Below, piece by piece: positions 52,828-59,741 of a stretch of DNA of 64,000 nt (position 1 is the first letter of the stretch; every line of letters begins with the position of its first letter). Below the pieces are notes generated by a model that made no database searches, was not told the DNA's origin, and saw only the letters and a program-made list of their open reading frames with translations. Both the position numbers and the translations under genes were made by a program. This DNA comes from an uncultured Oscillospiraceae bacterium (lineage in GTDB: Bacteria; Bacillota; Clostridia; Oscillospirales; Acutalibacteraceae). The DNA lies in contig CABUKB010000001.1 of assembly GCA_902492045.1 (NCBI GenBank), forward strand, positions 62,001 through 126,000, read 5' to 3'.

Positions 52828-53006
52828 AAAATCATTCTATGATACTCACTTAATTATAAAATGCCCAATGGGATTATCACAGCAATTTCCCAATCGTCAC
52901 GCAAAAGTCCCGGATCCTTTGCCGGTCCGTGCGGGCAGATGGCGATCCCCCTCGGATTCACCGGGATCCAGGCCGATAGTTTCAGCGTTGGAGGAGGACG
53001 AAGAAG

Positions 53007-56000
53007 ATGAAAAAGCGGATGTGGAAACACATGCAGCGAGTGACGGCGGTGGTATTGACCTGCAGCATCCTGATGGGAAGCTGGGGCCCGTCGGCGGCGG
53101 AGCAGAGCGAGGAACTCCCGGAAGCCGTGCAGTGGACGCCGCAAACTGTGGAAGAGCCGGAGGACAGCCTGATTCTGCCGGTGATCCTGGAGGAAGACCT
53201 GGGCAAACGCGGGGAATACGAGAAACATTTTCTGTGCGATGACGGCACCTATCTGGCCGTGTCGTATCCGGAACCGGTCCATATGCAGCAGGGAACCGAG
53301 TGGGTGGACATCGACTATGCGCCCGAAGCCGACGGGCAGACCCTGGTGGCAGAGGAAGCCGGAACCCGGCTGACGCTGGCGTCGAATACGGCGGAGGCTG
53401 CGGAACTGGTGGGTATATCGGCGGAAGGCTATGACATAAAATGGAGTGTGGAGGCGACCAGGCCGTCGGTGTCCGTCCAGATGCCGGTAAGCCGGGCATC
53501 GGTGGCGGCTGTACCGGCGGCGGAAGCGGCCGTCCAGACCCTGGCGCCGGTAGAGGCCCAGGTTGTCACCAGCCTGGAACTGACCGAGCGAAACGTGGAG
53601 GAACCCGCCCCGGTGGAAATCGAGGCGGTACTGGATACCAAAGCGGCCGCGCTGGAGGAACTGGGGGAACTGGAAGCGGCCGAGATGGAGCAGTGGACGC
53701 GGGAACAGAAACTGCTGGTGGAAACGGTCAATGAGGAGATCCGGGCGCTCAACCAGAGCCGGATCGAGGCTGTGACGTTTGCGGCGTCGATGGTGGAATA
53801 TCCGGCGGCGCTGGGGACGGGGACGACGCTGCGGTATATGGTGTCGCCCGGCAAACTCAAAGAGGAAATCGTCCTTGAATCGGCCGGCACGCTGGAATCC
53901 TATCGGGTGACGATGGATACGGACGGCCTGAGCGCAGTCATCGGCGAGGAGGGGGAGATCCGCCTGTGCGACGGCGAGGGGACGGCCATCTTCACCATCG
54001 CTCCGCCCCTGCTCTACGACGCGGCGGACGAGACCAGCCGTGATGTTGCGGTGACGATGGAACAAAATGGGGACAAGTGCGTCCTGACCTATACGCCGGG
54101 CCGGGAATGGCTCACCGATCCGGCGCGGGTCTGGCCGGTGGTGATCGACCCCACCGTGACCTCGGCCTCCGTCGCGCAGCAGCAGCAAATCGACACCTAC
54201 GTCTATCAGGCGCAGACCAGCCCCATGAACGACAGCGCGGATAAACTCTACATCGGATATTACACCCGCAACAATTTACTGCGGGATCACTGGGCGTACT
54301 GGAGGCTCAATACCCTCCCCACTCTGCCCAGCGGTACCAGCATCACCGGCGCCTCCCTGCACTTCCGGATGCCCAGTGGCACCACCTCCATGAGCCCCAT
54401 CGAGGCTTGGACCGTCAAGACCGGTTGGGACAGTGGCAGCCTGACCTGGGGCACCAAGCCGCAAGCCGAGACCTTATTGGGAGAGGTCGATTCCCTCCCC
54501 TCCGGTTCCGCTAAGTGGCTTGTCTATGATAGCAGCCAGGTGAAGAGCAGCCATATTAAGAACGTTGTCATCGACTGGTACGCCTCGCCTGGTAACAACT
54601 ATGGTGTCCTTCTTCGCTACAGCGACTGTGTGAATGACTACAACACCATCTATTCCTCCGACTACCGTCCCTCCGGCAGTACCGCCTACATCCCCTATCT
54701 CGCCGTTTCCTATGTCGATATTGTCCCGGTTTCGCAGGTGTGCCTCTCTCATTCCAGTATGACACTCGATGTGGACGTTACCTCCAAACTCTCGGCGCAG
54801 GTGGTCCCCTCCAACGCGTCGAACAAATGGATCTATTTTTCCTCTGACAACGAGAGTGTCGCCACCGTCAGTTCCTCCGGCCTTATCTCGGCCAGGAGCA
54901 AAGGGACAGCCGTCATTACGGCCAGATCCGCCGCCGACAGCAGCAAATTCGCCACCTGTACCGTGATGGTGGGGGAAGTGTTCGACTATTCCTCCACACA
55001 ATACAGCCGGGACCTGGCCTTGCTGTGTGCGGAGTATTCCCTGTTGGCTTATGACGAAATGATTAAGGAGTCCGACAGTTACACCGACAGCAAAAAAAGA
55101 GCCGAAACTCCCACCCTGTTAAACACCACGCTGGCACAGGATGGATATACCGACATCATCAACCGCAATTACGGTGACGAAAATCCGCATAACGTGAGCT
55201 ATACCCTGGCGCATAAGGAGATTCTGTATAATGGTGGACCGAGGACCCTGGTCGCCGTCGTCATCCGGGGAACCGACGGAGAGGAATGGAAAGGCAACAT
55301 GGACTTGACCGGCACCTCCTATGACGCCTCCATGACCGATCACTACAGCTTCAAACAGGCCGAGATTGATCTGCGGACCAATACCGCGAATGAAAAAACC
55401 TCCGGCTTGGAGAAGTACTTATCCGATCACGGCATCAGCAATCCGGTATATCTGATCACCGGCCACAGCCGCGGTGCGGCGGTCGCCAATCTGCTGGCAG
55501 GCTCCCTGACCGTGATAGCTGGTTCCTCCAGCGTGTTTGCCTACACCTTTGCCACGCCCAACAATACCCGGAACCCGAACACCAACAGAACCAACATTTT
55601 CAATTTCTGCTTTACCGACGACTTTGTGCCCCAGGTCCCGCTGACGGAATGGGGCTATGGCAAGCACGGCACCCTCTACACGGCATGCGCGGAAGATCTG
55701 TATAAAACCAGCCCAGCCTTCCAAAAGGATGTGGACCGGTTTGTCAGCGATTCAAATGAAAAGGACCAGGCGACGTTCAACGCTGGAGGGACAGCTTCAT
55801 TGGTGAGTTATGTTCAGACCAAGTGGGGAACCCTACAGCAGTACTATGAACAGGTCAGCGCTTCGAGTATCGACTCCGATGAAACACTGTACACGTTTTT
55901 AAGAGGTATGGTGGCGCCGGCGGCCATGAAAAAATTTATAGGGCAGTTAAGTATATTCGTCGAATCGAGAGGATTGGTAGATACGGCCTATGTTCCCATT

Positions 56001-56117
56001 GCACAGTATTTTGTTTCAGGCAGTGGGGCGCTTGGGTATGACAGCTATATTTTTGACACACATGGCGCGTTCACCTATTATACGGCGGTCAAATACAACT
56101 TGTTTAACAAATCCTAA
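53007..56117 (+). CDS. Large secreted protein: DNRLRE-like, BIG2 and lipase domains
   Basis: A 1036-residue exported protein. Order: signal peptide (residues ~1-31), an acidic Ala/Glu-rich region (~100-275), then a DPARVWPVVIDPTVT lead-in near 375 as seen before DNRLRE domains in Rhs/wall-associated proteins. The DNRLRE-like domain follows (~390-570), then a BIG2 Ig-like domain (~577-656) and a class 3 lipase-like alpha/beta-hydrolase. The nucleophile is Ser821 in GHSRG; FTDDFVP near 869-875 is a likely acid site, with His887 or a later His completing the triad. The start follows GGAGGAGG. The architecture suggests a surface or toxin-like lipase; no activity is shown. The next gene is in the same unit. 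Confidence 0.85.
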   Translation: MKKRMWKHMQRVTAVVLTCSILMGSWGPSAAEQSEELPEAVQWTPQTVEEPEDSLILPVILEEDLGKRGEYEKHFLCDDGTYLAVSYPEPVHMQQGTEWVDIDYAPEADGQTLVAEEAGTRLTLASNTAEAAELVGISAEGYDIKWSVEATRPSVSVQMPVSRASVAAVPAAEAAVQTLAPVEAQVVTSLELTERNVEEPAPVEIEAVLDTKAAALEELGELEAAEMEQWTREQKLLVETVNEEIRALNQSRIEAVTFAASMVEYPAALGTGTTLRYMVSPGKLKEEIVLESAGTLESYRVTMDTDGLSAVIGEEGEIRLCDGEGTAIFTIAPPLLYDAADETSRDVAVTMEQNGDKCVLTYTPGREWLTDPARVWPVVIDPTVTSASVAQQQQIDTYVYQAQTSPMNDSADKLYIGYYTRNNLLRDHWAYWRLNTLPTLPSGTSITGASLHFRMPSGTTSMSPIEAWTVKTGWDSGSLTWGTKPQAETLLGEVDSLPSGSAKWLVYDSSQVKSSHIKNVVIDWYASPGNNYGVLLRYSDCVNDYNTIYSSDYRPSGSTAYIPYLAVSYVDIVPVSQVCLSHSSMTLDVDVTSKLSAQVVPSNASNKWIYFSSDNESVATVSSSGLISARSKGTAVITARSAADSSKFATCTVMVGEVFDYSSTQYSRDLALLCAEYSLLAYDEMIKESDSYTDSKKRAETPTLLNTTLAQDGYTDIINRNYGDENPHNVSYTLAHKEILYNGGPRTLVAVVIRGTDGEEWKGNMDLTGTSYDASMTDHYSFKQAEIDLRTNTANEKTSGLEKYLSDHGISNPVYLITGHSRGAAVANLLAGSLTVIAGSSSVFAYTFATPNNTRNPNTNRTNIFNFCFTDDFVPQVPLTEWGYGKHGTLYTACAEDLYKTSPAFQKDVDRFVSDSNEKDQATFNAGGTASLVSYVQTKWGTLQQYYEQVSASSIDSDETLYTFLRGMVAPAAMKKFIGQLSIFVESRGLVDTAYVPIAQYFVSGSGALGYDSYIFDTHGAFTYYTAVKYNLFNKS
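54360..54391 (+). repeat. Source segment of a 32-bp relic repeat
   Basis: Within the DNRLRE-like domain coding region. The same 32 bases, with one change, recur at 56878-56909 outside any gene. Confidence 0.85.
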
Positions 56118-56123
56118 CAGAAA

Positions 56124-56152
56124 CAGGTGGAGCCGGGCACCGGTTCCACCTG
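56124..56152. repeat. Intercistronic hairpin between the large gene and the first membrane-anchored gene
   Basis: CAGGTGGA and CCGG pair with CCGG and TCCACCTG around a short loop, seven bases after the stop of the large gene. No T tract follows, so it probably does not terminate; it may set relative expression of the two genes. Confidence 0.6.
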
Positions 56153-56169
56153 ACGAAAGGAGAAGGCGT

Positions 56170-56691
56170 ATGGCGAAGAAAAGGGCGGTAACCATCTTTT
56201 TCCTTTCCCTGCTGGCCTTGATTCTGGTCGTGTGCGTTATCGGATTCTCGGGTGTCACCGTATCCAGCAGAGGCGATATCTATCTCGATGATTACAGCGA
56301 TTACTATCTCTACAAAAAAGATATCATGATCCGAGGATTTCTCAATATCAGCTTAGACGGAGCCAGCCCTGGATATAAGATATGGTTCCTGCCGGGGCAA
56401 AAAGCCAAGCTGCTGGAGAAGATTAAAGAGGACGTCCGCTCGATGTTGGATGACTTAGCGGCAAACAACAGCGATCTCGTTCAGGGGTATGAGATCAGCG
56501 AGGATTTCCAGGATATCTCGATCTATCTGTATATGCACGGAACTGCTCATGAGGAGTTGGGCAAGAGAGTCGACCTTGAAGCCTTAGCTGAATCAATAAT
56601 TTATCGAGTAGAGTTATATAATCAGATTCGTGATGGTTATTTCGACGCCATAACCTATGGAAGTATTCTAAGTTACAAGGAAGCGAAATAG
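56170..56691 (+). CDS. Small membrane-anchored protein, copy 1 (candidate immunity protein)
   Basis: A 173-residue protein: a basic N terminus, one membrane helix (about residues 7-27), then an extracytoplasmic domain (RGDIYLDDYSDYYLYKKD, GYKIWFLPGQKAKLLEKIKE, YLYMHGTAHEELGKRVDLEAL). It contains no cysteine apart from one in the helix. I do not recognise the fold. It lies 53 bp downstream of the large lipase-like gene, with AAAGGAGAAGG as ribosome site and a strong terminator afterwards, so the two form one operon. Placement and duplication suggest an immunity or chaperone role. Confidence 0.75.
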   Translation: MAKKRAVTIFFLSLLALILVVCVIGFSGVTVSSRGDIYLDDYSDYYLYKKDIMIRGFLNISLDGASPGYKIWFLPGQKAKLLEKIKEDVRSMLDDLAANNSDLVQGYEISEDFQDISIYLYMHGTAHEELGKRVDLEALAESIIYRVELYNQIRDGYFDAITYGSILSYKEAK

Positions 56692-56714
56692 GCGGAGGCT
56701 GCAACCGCAAACCC
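56221..56714 (+). repeat. Long direct repeat, copy 1
   Basis: About 494 bp nearly identical to 59125-59617 at a constant offset of 2904 bases, with only a few substitutions seen. It begins inside the membrane helix codons and ends about 23 bases past the stop codon. Confidence 0.92.
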
Positions 56715-56753
56715 ATTTTCTCTATATATTCAGTCCGCCGCGATACCGTTGTT

Positions 56754-56802
56754 GAGGGGATACGGCAACACCGCTCCTTGTTGCCGTATCCCCTCTTCTT
56801 TT
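56754..56802 (+). terminator. Terminator of the lipase-like operon
   Basis: A perfect 17-bp stem GAGGGGATACGGCAACA/TGTTGCCGTATCCCCTC, then TTCTTTT. It ends the transcription unit of the large gene and copy 1. Confidence 0.9.
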
Positions 56803-56877
56803 GTGAAAAACATACACCGGCTTTTATAGACAAATCTCGCCATTTTGTATTAGAATATAGAAAAGACCATTCGATTC

Positions 56878-56909
56878 CACTTCCGGATGCCCGGTGGCAC
56901 CACCTCCAT
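56878..56909 (+). repeat. 32-bp relic of the DNRLRE coding region
   Basis: It matches 54360-54391 of the large gene at 31 of 32 bases (CACTTCCGGATGCCC, then G instead of A, GTGGCACCACCTCCAT). The flanks do not match. It lies in non-coding, A+T-rich sequence. Confidence 0.85.
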
Positions 56910-56954
56910 AATTCATTGTATACTTATGATTTCCATTAAAGGGGGACGGCCTTT

Positions 56955-57254
56955 TTGAAATGCCACCGAAACTATCAAAACTGCCCTTTTTGTGGACAGA
57001 AAGTATCTTTCTTTAAAAAGATGTTCTTTATGAATACCCTGTATCCATACACATGTCCAAACTGTGGCAACAAAATGAAAGTAAAAAGGATCAGTATGGT
57101 CGGGTGCCTTTTGATTGCCGTGGTTGTTATGATCACATTCAAATTAGAAGAGTATAATAAATGGATCGGCTGGGTTGTATTGGTAATATTTGTGATAGTT
57201 AGTCAAATTCAGTTATATTTTGCCGAACTGGTAAAAGTGAAATGTGACAAATAG
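56955..57254 (+). CDS. Small zinc-ribbon membrane protein
   Basis: A 99-residue protein starting at TTG 56955, with AAAGGGGGAC about eight bases upstream. Two CxxC pairs (CPFC and CPNC) form a probable zinc ribbon in the first 45 residues. Two membrane helices follow (about 47-62 and 70-88). It resembles in layout the first part of the neighbouring 197-residue protein. No known function. Its A+T-rich composition differs from the flanking housekeeping genes. Confidence 0.6.
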   Translation: MKCHRNYQNCPFCGQKVSFFKKMFFMNTLYPYTCPNCGNKMKVKRISMVGCLLIAVVVMITFKLEEYNKWIGWVVLVIFVIVSQIQLYFAELVKVKCDK

Positions 57255-57323
57255 TATGTGATCGGAACGACAGCGCGGGATTATATGAACCGTATACAAA
57301 TTCTTAACGGGAGACCTGACAAC

Positions 57324-57917
57324 ATGAAGAAACGTTGCCCGTGGTGCGGAAAACAAAAAGAAGGACTGGTTATACATCCAACCGGCTCCCCATTTTTGGC
57401 TGAATGTCCATTTTGTCATCATCTATATGGCCAGAATAATCACGACAAGTCCATGGTGATCCCCGGTGTACTGTGTATCGTTTTTGTCGTGCTGTGTAGC
57501 TTCCATAGTCTTTTCATCCTACCGGTGCTTCTCCTTCTCCTTGTGATGATCTCCCGGATTTTTACATTGCCATACTTCAGAGTGGAAAAAGATCAACTGA
57601 CCGGCAGATATATATTGTTGGAGTTTCCATCGTCGACGACGTACGAAGCCAGGTTCGTTCCTACTAAAAATTCTCCTCCAGTGAAAATACGCGATATATA
57701 TCCCACTACACGCGATTTTGACCAGCATATCGGTTATACTCAAAGATCTCCTGTCCAAATCGTCGGCAAGACCGAGGAGGGGTTCCGATTTCAGCTATTG
57801 TACCATCATCCGGATAATCCAACATATAAGCCTGGCTGTGTTTATACCCTGTACATTCAGGGACAACCCTATGAAATCGAAATTCAGCATGTGGAAGATT
57901 CCTGTATCGTCCCTTGA
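57324..57917 (+). CDS. Zinc-ribbon membrane protein with a C-terminal soluble domain
   Basis: A 197-residue protein: two CxxC pairs (CPWCGKQ and CPFCHH) within the first 35 residues, a double membrane hairpin (about 45-80), and a beta-rich domain of about 110 residues (GRYILLEFPSSTTYEARFV, GCVYTLYIQGQPYEIEI). GGGAG precedes ATG 57324. The N-terminal layout repeats that of the preceding 99-residue protein, suggesting common ancestry. Function unknown; the position fits a cell-envelope immunity-type gene. Confidence 0.65.
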   Translation: MKKRCPWCGKQKEGLVIHPTGSPFLAECPFCHHLYGQNNHDKSMVIPGVLCIVFVVLCSFHSLFILPVLLLLLVMISRIFTLPYFRVEKDQLTGRYILLEFPSSTTYEARFVPTKNSPPVKIRDIYPTTRDFDQHIGYTQRSPVQIVGKTEEGFRFQLLYHHPDNPTYKPGCVYTLYIQGQPYEIEIQHVEDSCIVP

Positions 57918-57991
57918 TTCATGTAGCCATTATAAAACGGCGCCATCGTGTATATTTCTGGCGCACGAACATTCATGATGGGAGGGTCATT

Positions 57992-58138
57992 ATGAAAACC
58001 AGAGGTTGGCGTCCCTTCGCAATAGCGGCTTTTGTTGTTGTATGTATCTTGAGTGGCATACTGATTTACCGATTCCGGGCAGGAAATCCTTATCAGCCTC
58101 GTACAGTAGCAACCGATACTGGTACCATGTTGGGATAA
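57992..58138 (+). CDS. Short membrane peptide, possibly a remnant
   Basis: A 48-residue product with a basic N terminus (MKTRGWRPF), one membrane helix and a short tail. GGGAGGG precedes ATG 57992 at good spacing, so it is probably translated. The helix-plus-tail layout could be the remaining front of a longer membrane-anchored protein like copies 1 and 2 here, but no sequence match confirms that. Confidence 0.5.
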   Translation: MKTRGWRPFAIAAFVVVCILSGILIYRFRAGNPYQPRTVATDTGTMLG

Positions 58139-58148
58139 AGAAATTACG

Positions 58149-58553
58149 TCACACCTTTTTATCCAGGAAATACAAACAGATTAGAGCCACCTGTTCCACA
58201 ACATATAGGACTATAATGGCGATAACCGGTTTTACGGTTATCTTTTGTTTCACACGAATCACAATCAATAGTAGGATTGAAAATAGAACAATCAGGGTAA
58301 ATAAAATCACCGGGATGATTATGCAGTGGCGAATCCAGGCCGTTACAGTGATGAATGAAGATATTGCCAACAGTGCAGTGAAAAGCAATACCAAAGAGGA
58401 AATTCTCTGTGATTTGTCCCCAAACAAATGATAATGCGGTATTGTCAAATATAGGATCAACCCGGTCAGGAGCATCGAAAAAGGATAGCCCAGCCAAAGA
58501 AGATAAAAGAATGCCTCAAAATATGGACTAAAGCCCAAATTGAAATGAATCAT
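58149..58553 (-). CDS. Four-helix membrane protein on the opposite strand
   Basis: A 134-residue, very hydrophobic protein with four predicted membrane helices (PFSMLLTGLILYLTI, SSLVLLFTALLAISSFI, CIIIPVILFTLIVLFSILLLIVI, VIAIIVLYVVEQVALICLYFL). ATG 58553 is used because AAGGGG lies about seven bases upstream; GTG 58559 is possible. It has its own near-consensus promoter (58583-58611). It is the only minus-strand gene in this block. Function unknown. Confidence 0.65.
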   Translation of the reverse strand: MIHFNLGFSPYFEAFFYLLWLGYPFSMLLTGLILYLTIPHYHLFGDKSQRISSLVLLFTALLAISSFITVTAWIRHCIIIPVILFTLIVLFSILLLIVIRVKQKITVKPVIAIIVLYVVEQVALICLYFLDKKV

Positions 58554-58582
58554 ATCCACACCCCTTCCGATATCGTCAATTG

Positions 58583-58611
58583 ATTATAACATTATAAAAA
58601 AATAGGATCAA
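58583..58611 (-). promoter_or_regulatory. Promoter of the four-helix membrane protein gene
   Basis: On the minus strand, TTGATC (58611-58606), 17 bases, TATAAT (58588-58583). Confidence 0.65.
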
Positions 58612-58674
58612 ACAAAATCTATGCCAAACCATCGCCGGAAATTTGTTTCATATAGAAAAGGAGGATGGGTGGGT

Positions 58675-59006
58675 ATGAATCCGGATATTGTCAAATTTGT
58701 CGAGGCCTGTACGCGCTGGGGGCATTACGAAAATTATGGCACCAGTAGACAGTGTAATAAGGAATTTGATAGTATTCAGAAGATACGTGAGAGATTGAAA
58801 AAAGAAAACCGTCTGAACGAACTGTTGGAACTGCTGGACCACGAAAATCCCTATGTTCGTTTATACGCGGCAACTTATACCCTCCCAATCGCTACCCCAA
58901 GGGCCGAACAGACTTTGGAGAACCTGACCGGTATATCAAATGTAACATTGGCCATGTAGCCCGAATGACTTTGCAGGAGTGGAGAAATGGCCATATGAAA
59001 CTCTGA
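58675..59006 (+). pseudogene. DUF2019-like gene with a probable frameshift
   Basis: From ATG 58675 (AAGGAGG ten bases upstream) the frame runs 94 codons to TAG 58957. It covers a DUF2019-like helical protein: FVEACTRWGHYENYGTSRQ, the NKEFDSIQKIRERL helix and LLELLDHENPYVRLYAATYTL, a HEAT-like repeat. The family's usual end is missing. It appears instead in another frame from about 58926 to the TGA at 59004-59006, reading GHVARMTLQEWRNGHMKL. A single lost base near 58926 (CTG GAC to CTG AC) would explain this. DUF2019 proteins often sit in toxin-immunity arrays. The product is probably truncated. Confidence 0.65.
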
Positions 59007-59076
59007 GCGTTATCCGAACGAGCCAGACTATCCCCCTGCGATGTGGCCCTAAAAGAGCCGAAGGGAGAAACATGCG

Positions 59077-59595
59077 GTGAAAAAAAGAACGAAACGACTC
59101 CTTATCTACACCTTGCTGTACTTAATTCTGATCGTGTGCGTCATCGGATTCTCGGGTGTCACCGTATCCAGCAGAGGCGATATCTATCTCGATGATTACA
59201 GCGATTACTATCTCTACAAAAAAGATATCATGATCCGAGGATTTCTCAATATCAGCTTAGACGGAGCCAGCCCTGGATATAAGATATGGTTCCTGCCGGG
59301 GCAAAAAGCCAAGCTGCTGGAGAAGATTAAAGAGGACGTCCGCTCGATGTTGGATGACTTAGCGGCAAACAACAGCGATCTCGTTCAGGGGTATGAGATC
59401 AGCGAGGATTTCCAGGATATCTCGATCTATCTGTATATGCACGGAACTGCTCATGAGGAGTTGGGCAAGAGAGTCGACCTTGAAGCCTTAGCTGAATCAA
59501 TAATCTATCGAGTAGAGTTATATAATCAGATTCGTGATGGTTATTTCGACGCCAGAATCTATGGAAGTATTCTAAGTTACAAGGAAGCGAAATAG
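59077..59595 (+). CDS. Small membrane-anchored protein, copy 2
   Basis: A 172-residue duplicate of the protein at 56170. From about residue 18 onward the two differ at only two residues (DAIT versus DARI near the end). The first 17 residues differ almost completely (a lysine/arginine-rich start KKRTKRLLIYTLLY here), although both form a membrane anchor. The GTG start follows GGGAG. No large toxin-like gene stands directly before it, so it looks like an orphan copy left by recombination or acquired to broaden protection. Confidence 0.75.
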   Translation: MKKRTKRLLIYTLLYLILIVCVIGFSGVTVSSRGDIYLDDYSDYYLYKKDIMIRGFLNISLDGASPGYKIWFLPGQKAKLLEKIKEDVRSMLDDLAANNSDLVQGYEISEDFQDISIYLYMHGTAHEELGKRVDLEALAESIIYRVELYNQIRDGYFDARIYGSILSYKEAK

Positions 59596-59617
59596 GCGGA
59601 GGCGGCACCGCAAACCC
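59125..59617 (+). repeat. Long direct repeat, copy 2
   Basis: Near-identical to 56221-56714. Together they bracket about 2.4 kb of small unrelated genes. Confidence 0.92.
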
Positions 59618-59667
59618 CCTCTTTTCCGTATCCACGGCCCTGAAACCTTCGACATCGCTCATCCCCC

Positions 59668-59696
59668 TTGTCGATTCGGAAAAAACGGTGTATACT
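59668..59696 (+). promoter_or_regulatory. Promoter of typA
   Basis: TTGTCG (59668-59673), 17 bases, TATACT (59691-59696), about 45 bp before the typA ATG. Confidence 0.65.
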
Positions 59697-59741
59697 ATAT
59701 AGGTTCGTGAAAAGCTAAGATACGGATTGGAAGAATCGGAT

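Larger units (their letters stand above)
52622..53006. other. Intergenic region upstream of the large secreted protein
   Basis: 385 bp. It contains a strong terminator (52670-52721), an A+T-rich stretch with a promoter (52798-52827) and a leader of about 170 bases, more G+C-rich, ending in GGAGGAGG. The leader has complementary GGATCC-containing segments (around 52913 and 52967) but no riboswitch that I recognise. Confidence 0.5.

Noticed and set aside
52862..53006. Cyclic-di-GMP or other riboswitch in the leader of the large secreted protein gene
   Set aside because: Complementary GGATCC segments exist but the conserved aptamer core motifs are absent.
56221..59617. The direct repeats considered as insertion-sequence or composite-transposon ends
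   Set aside because: They encode a complete non-transposase protein, have no terminal inverted repeats, and no transposase lies between them.
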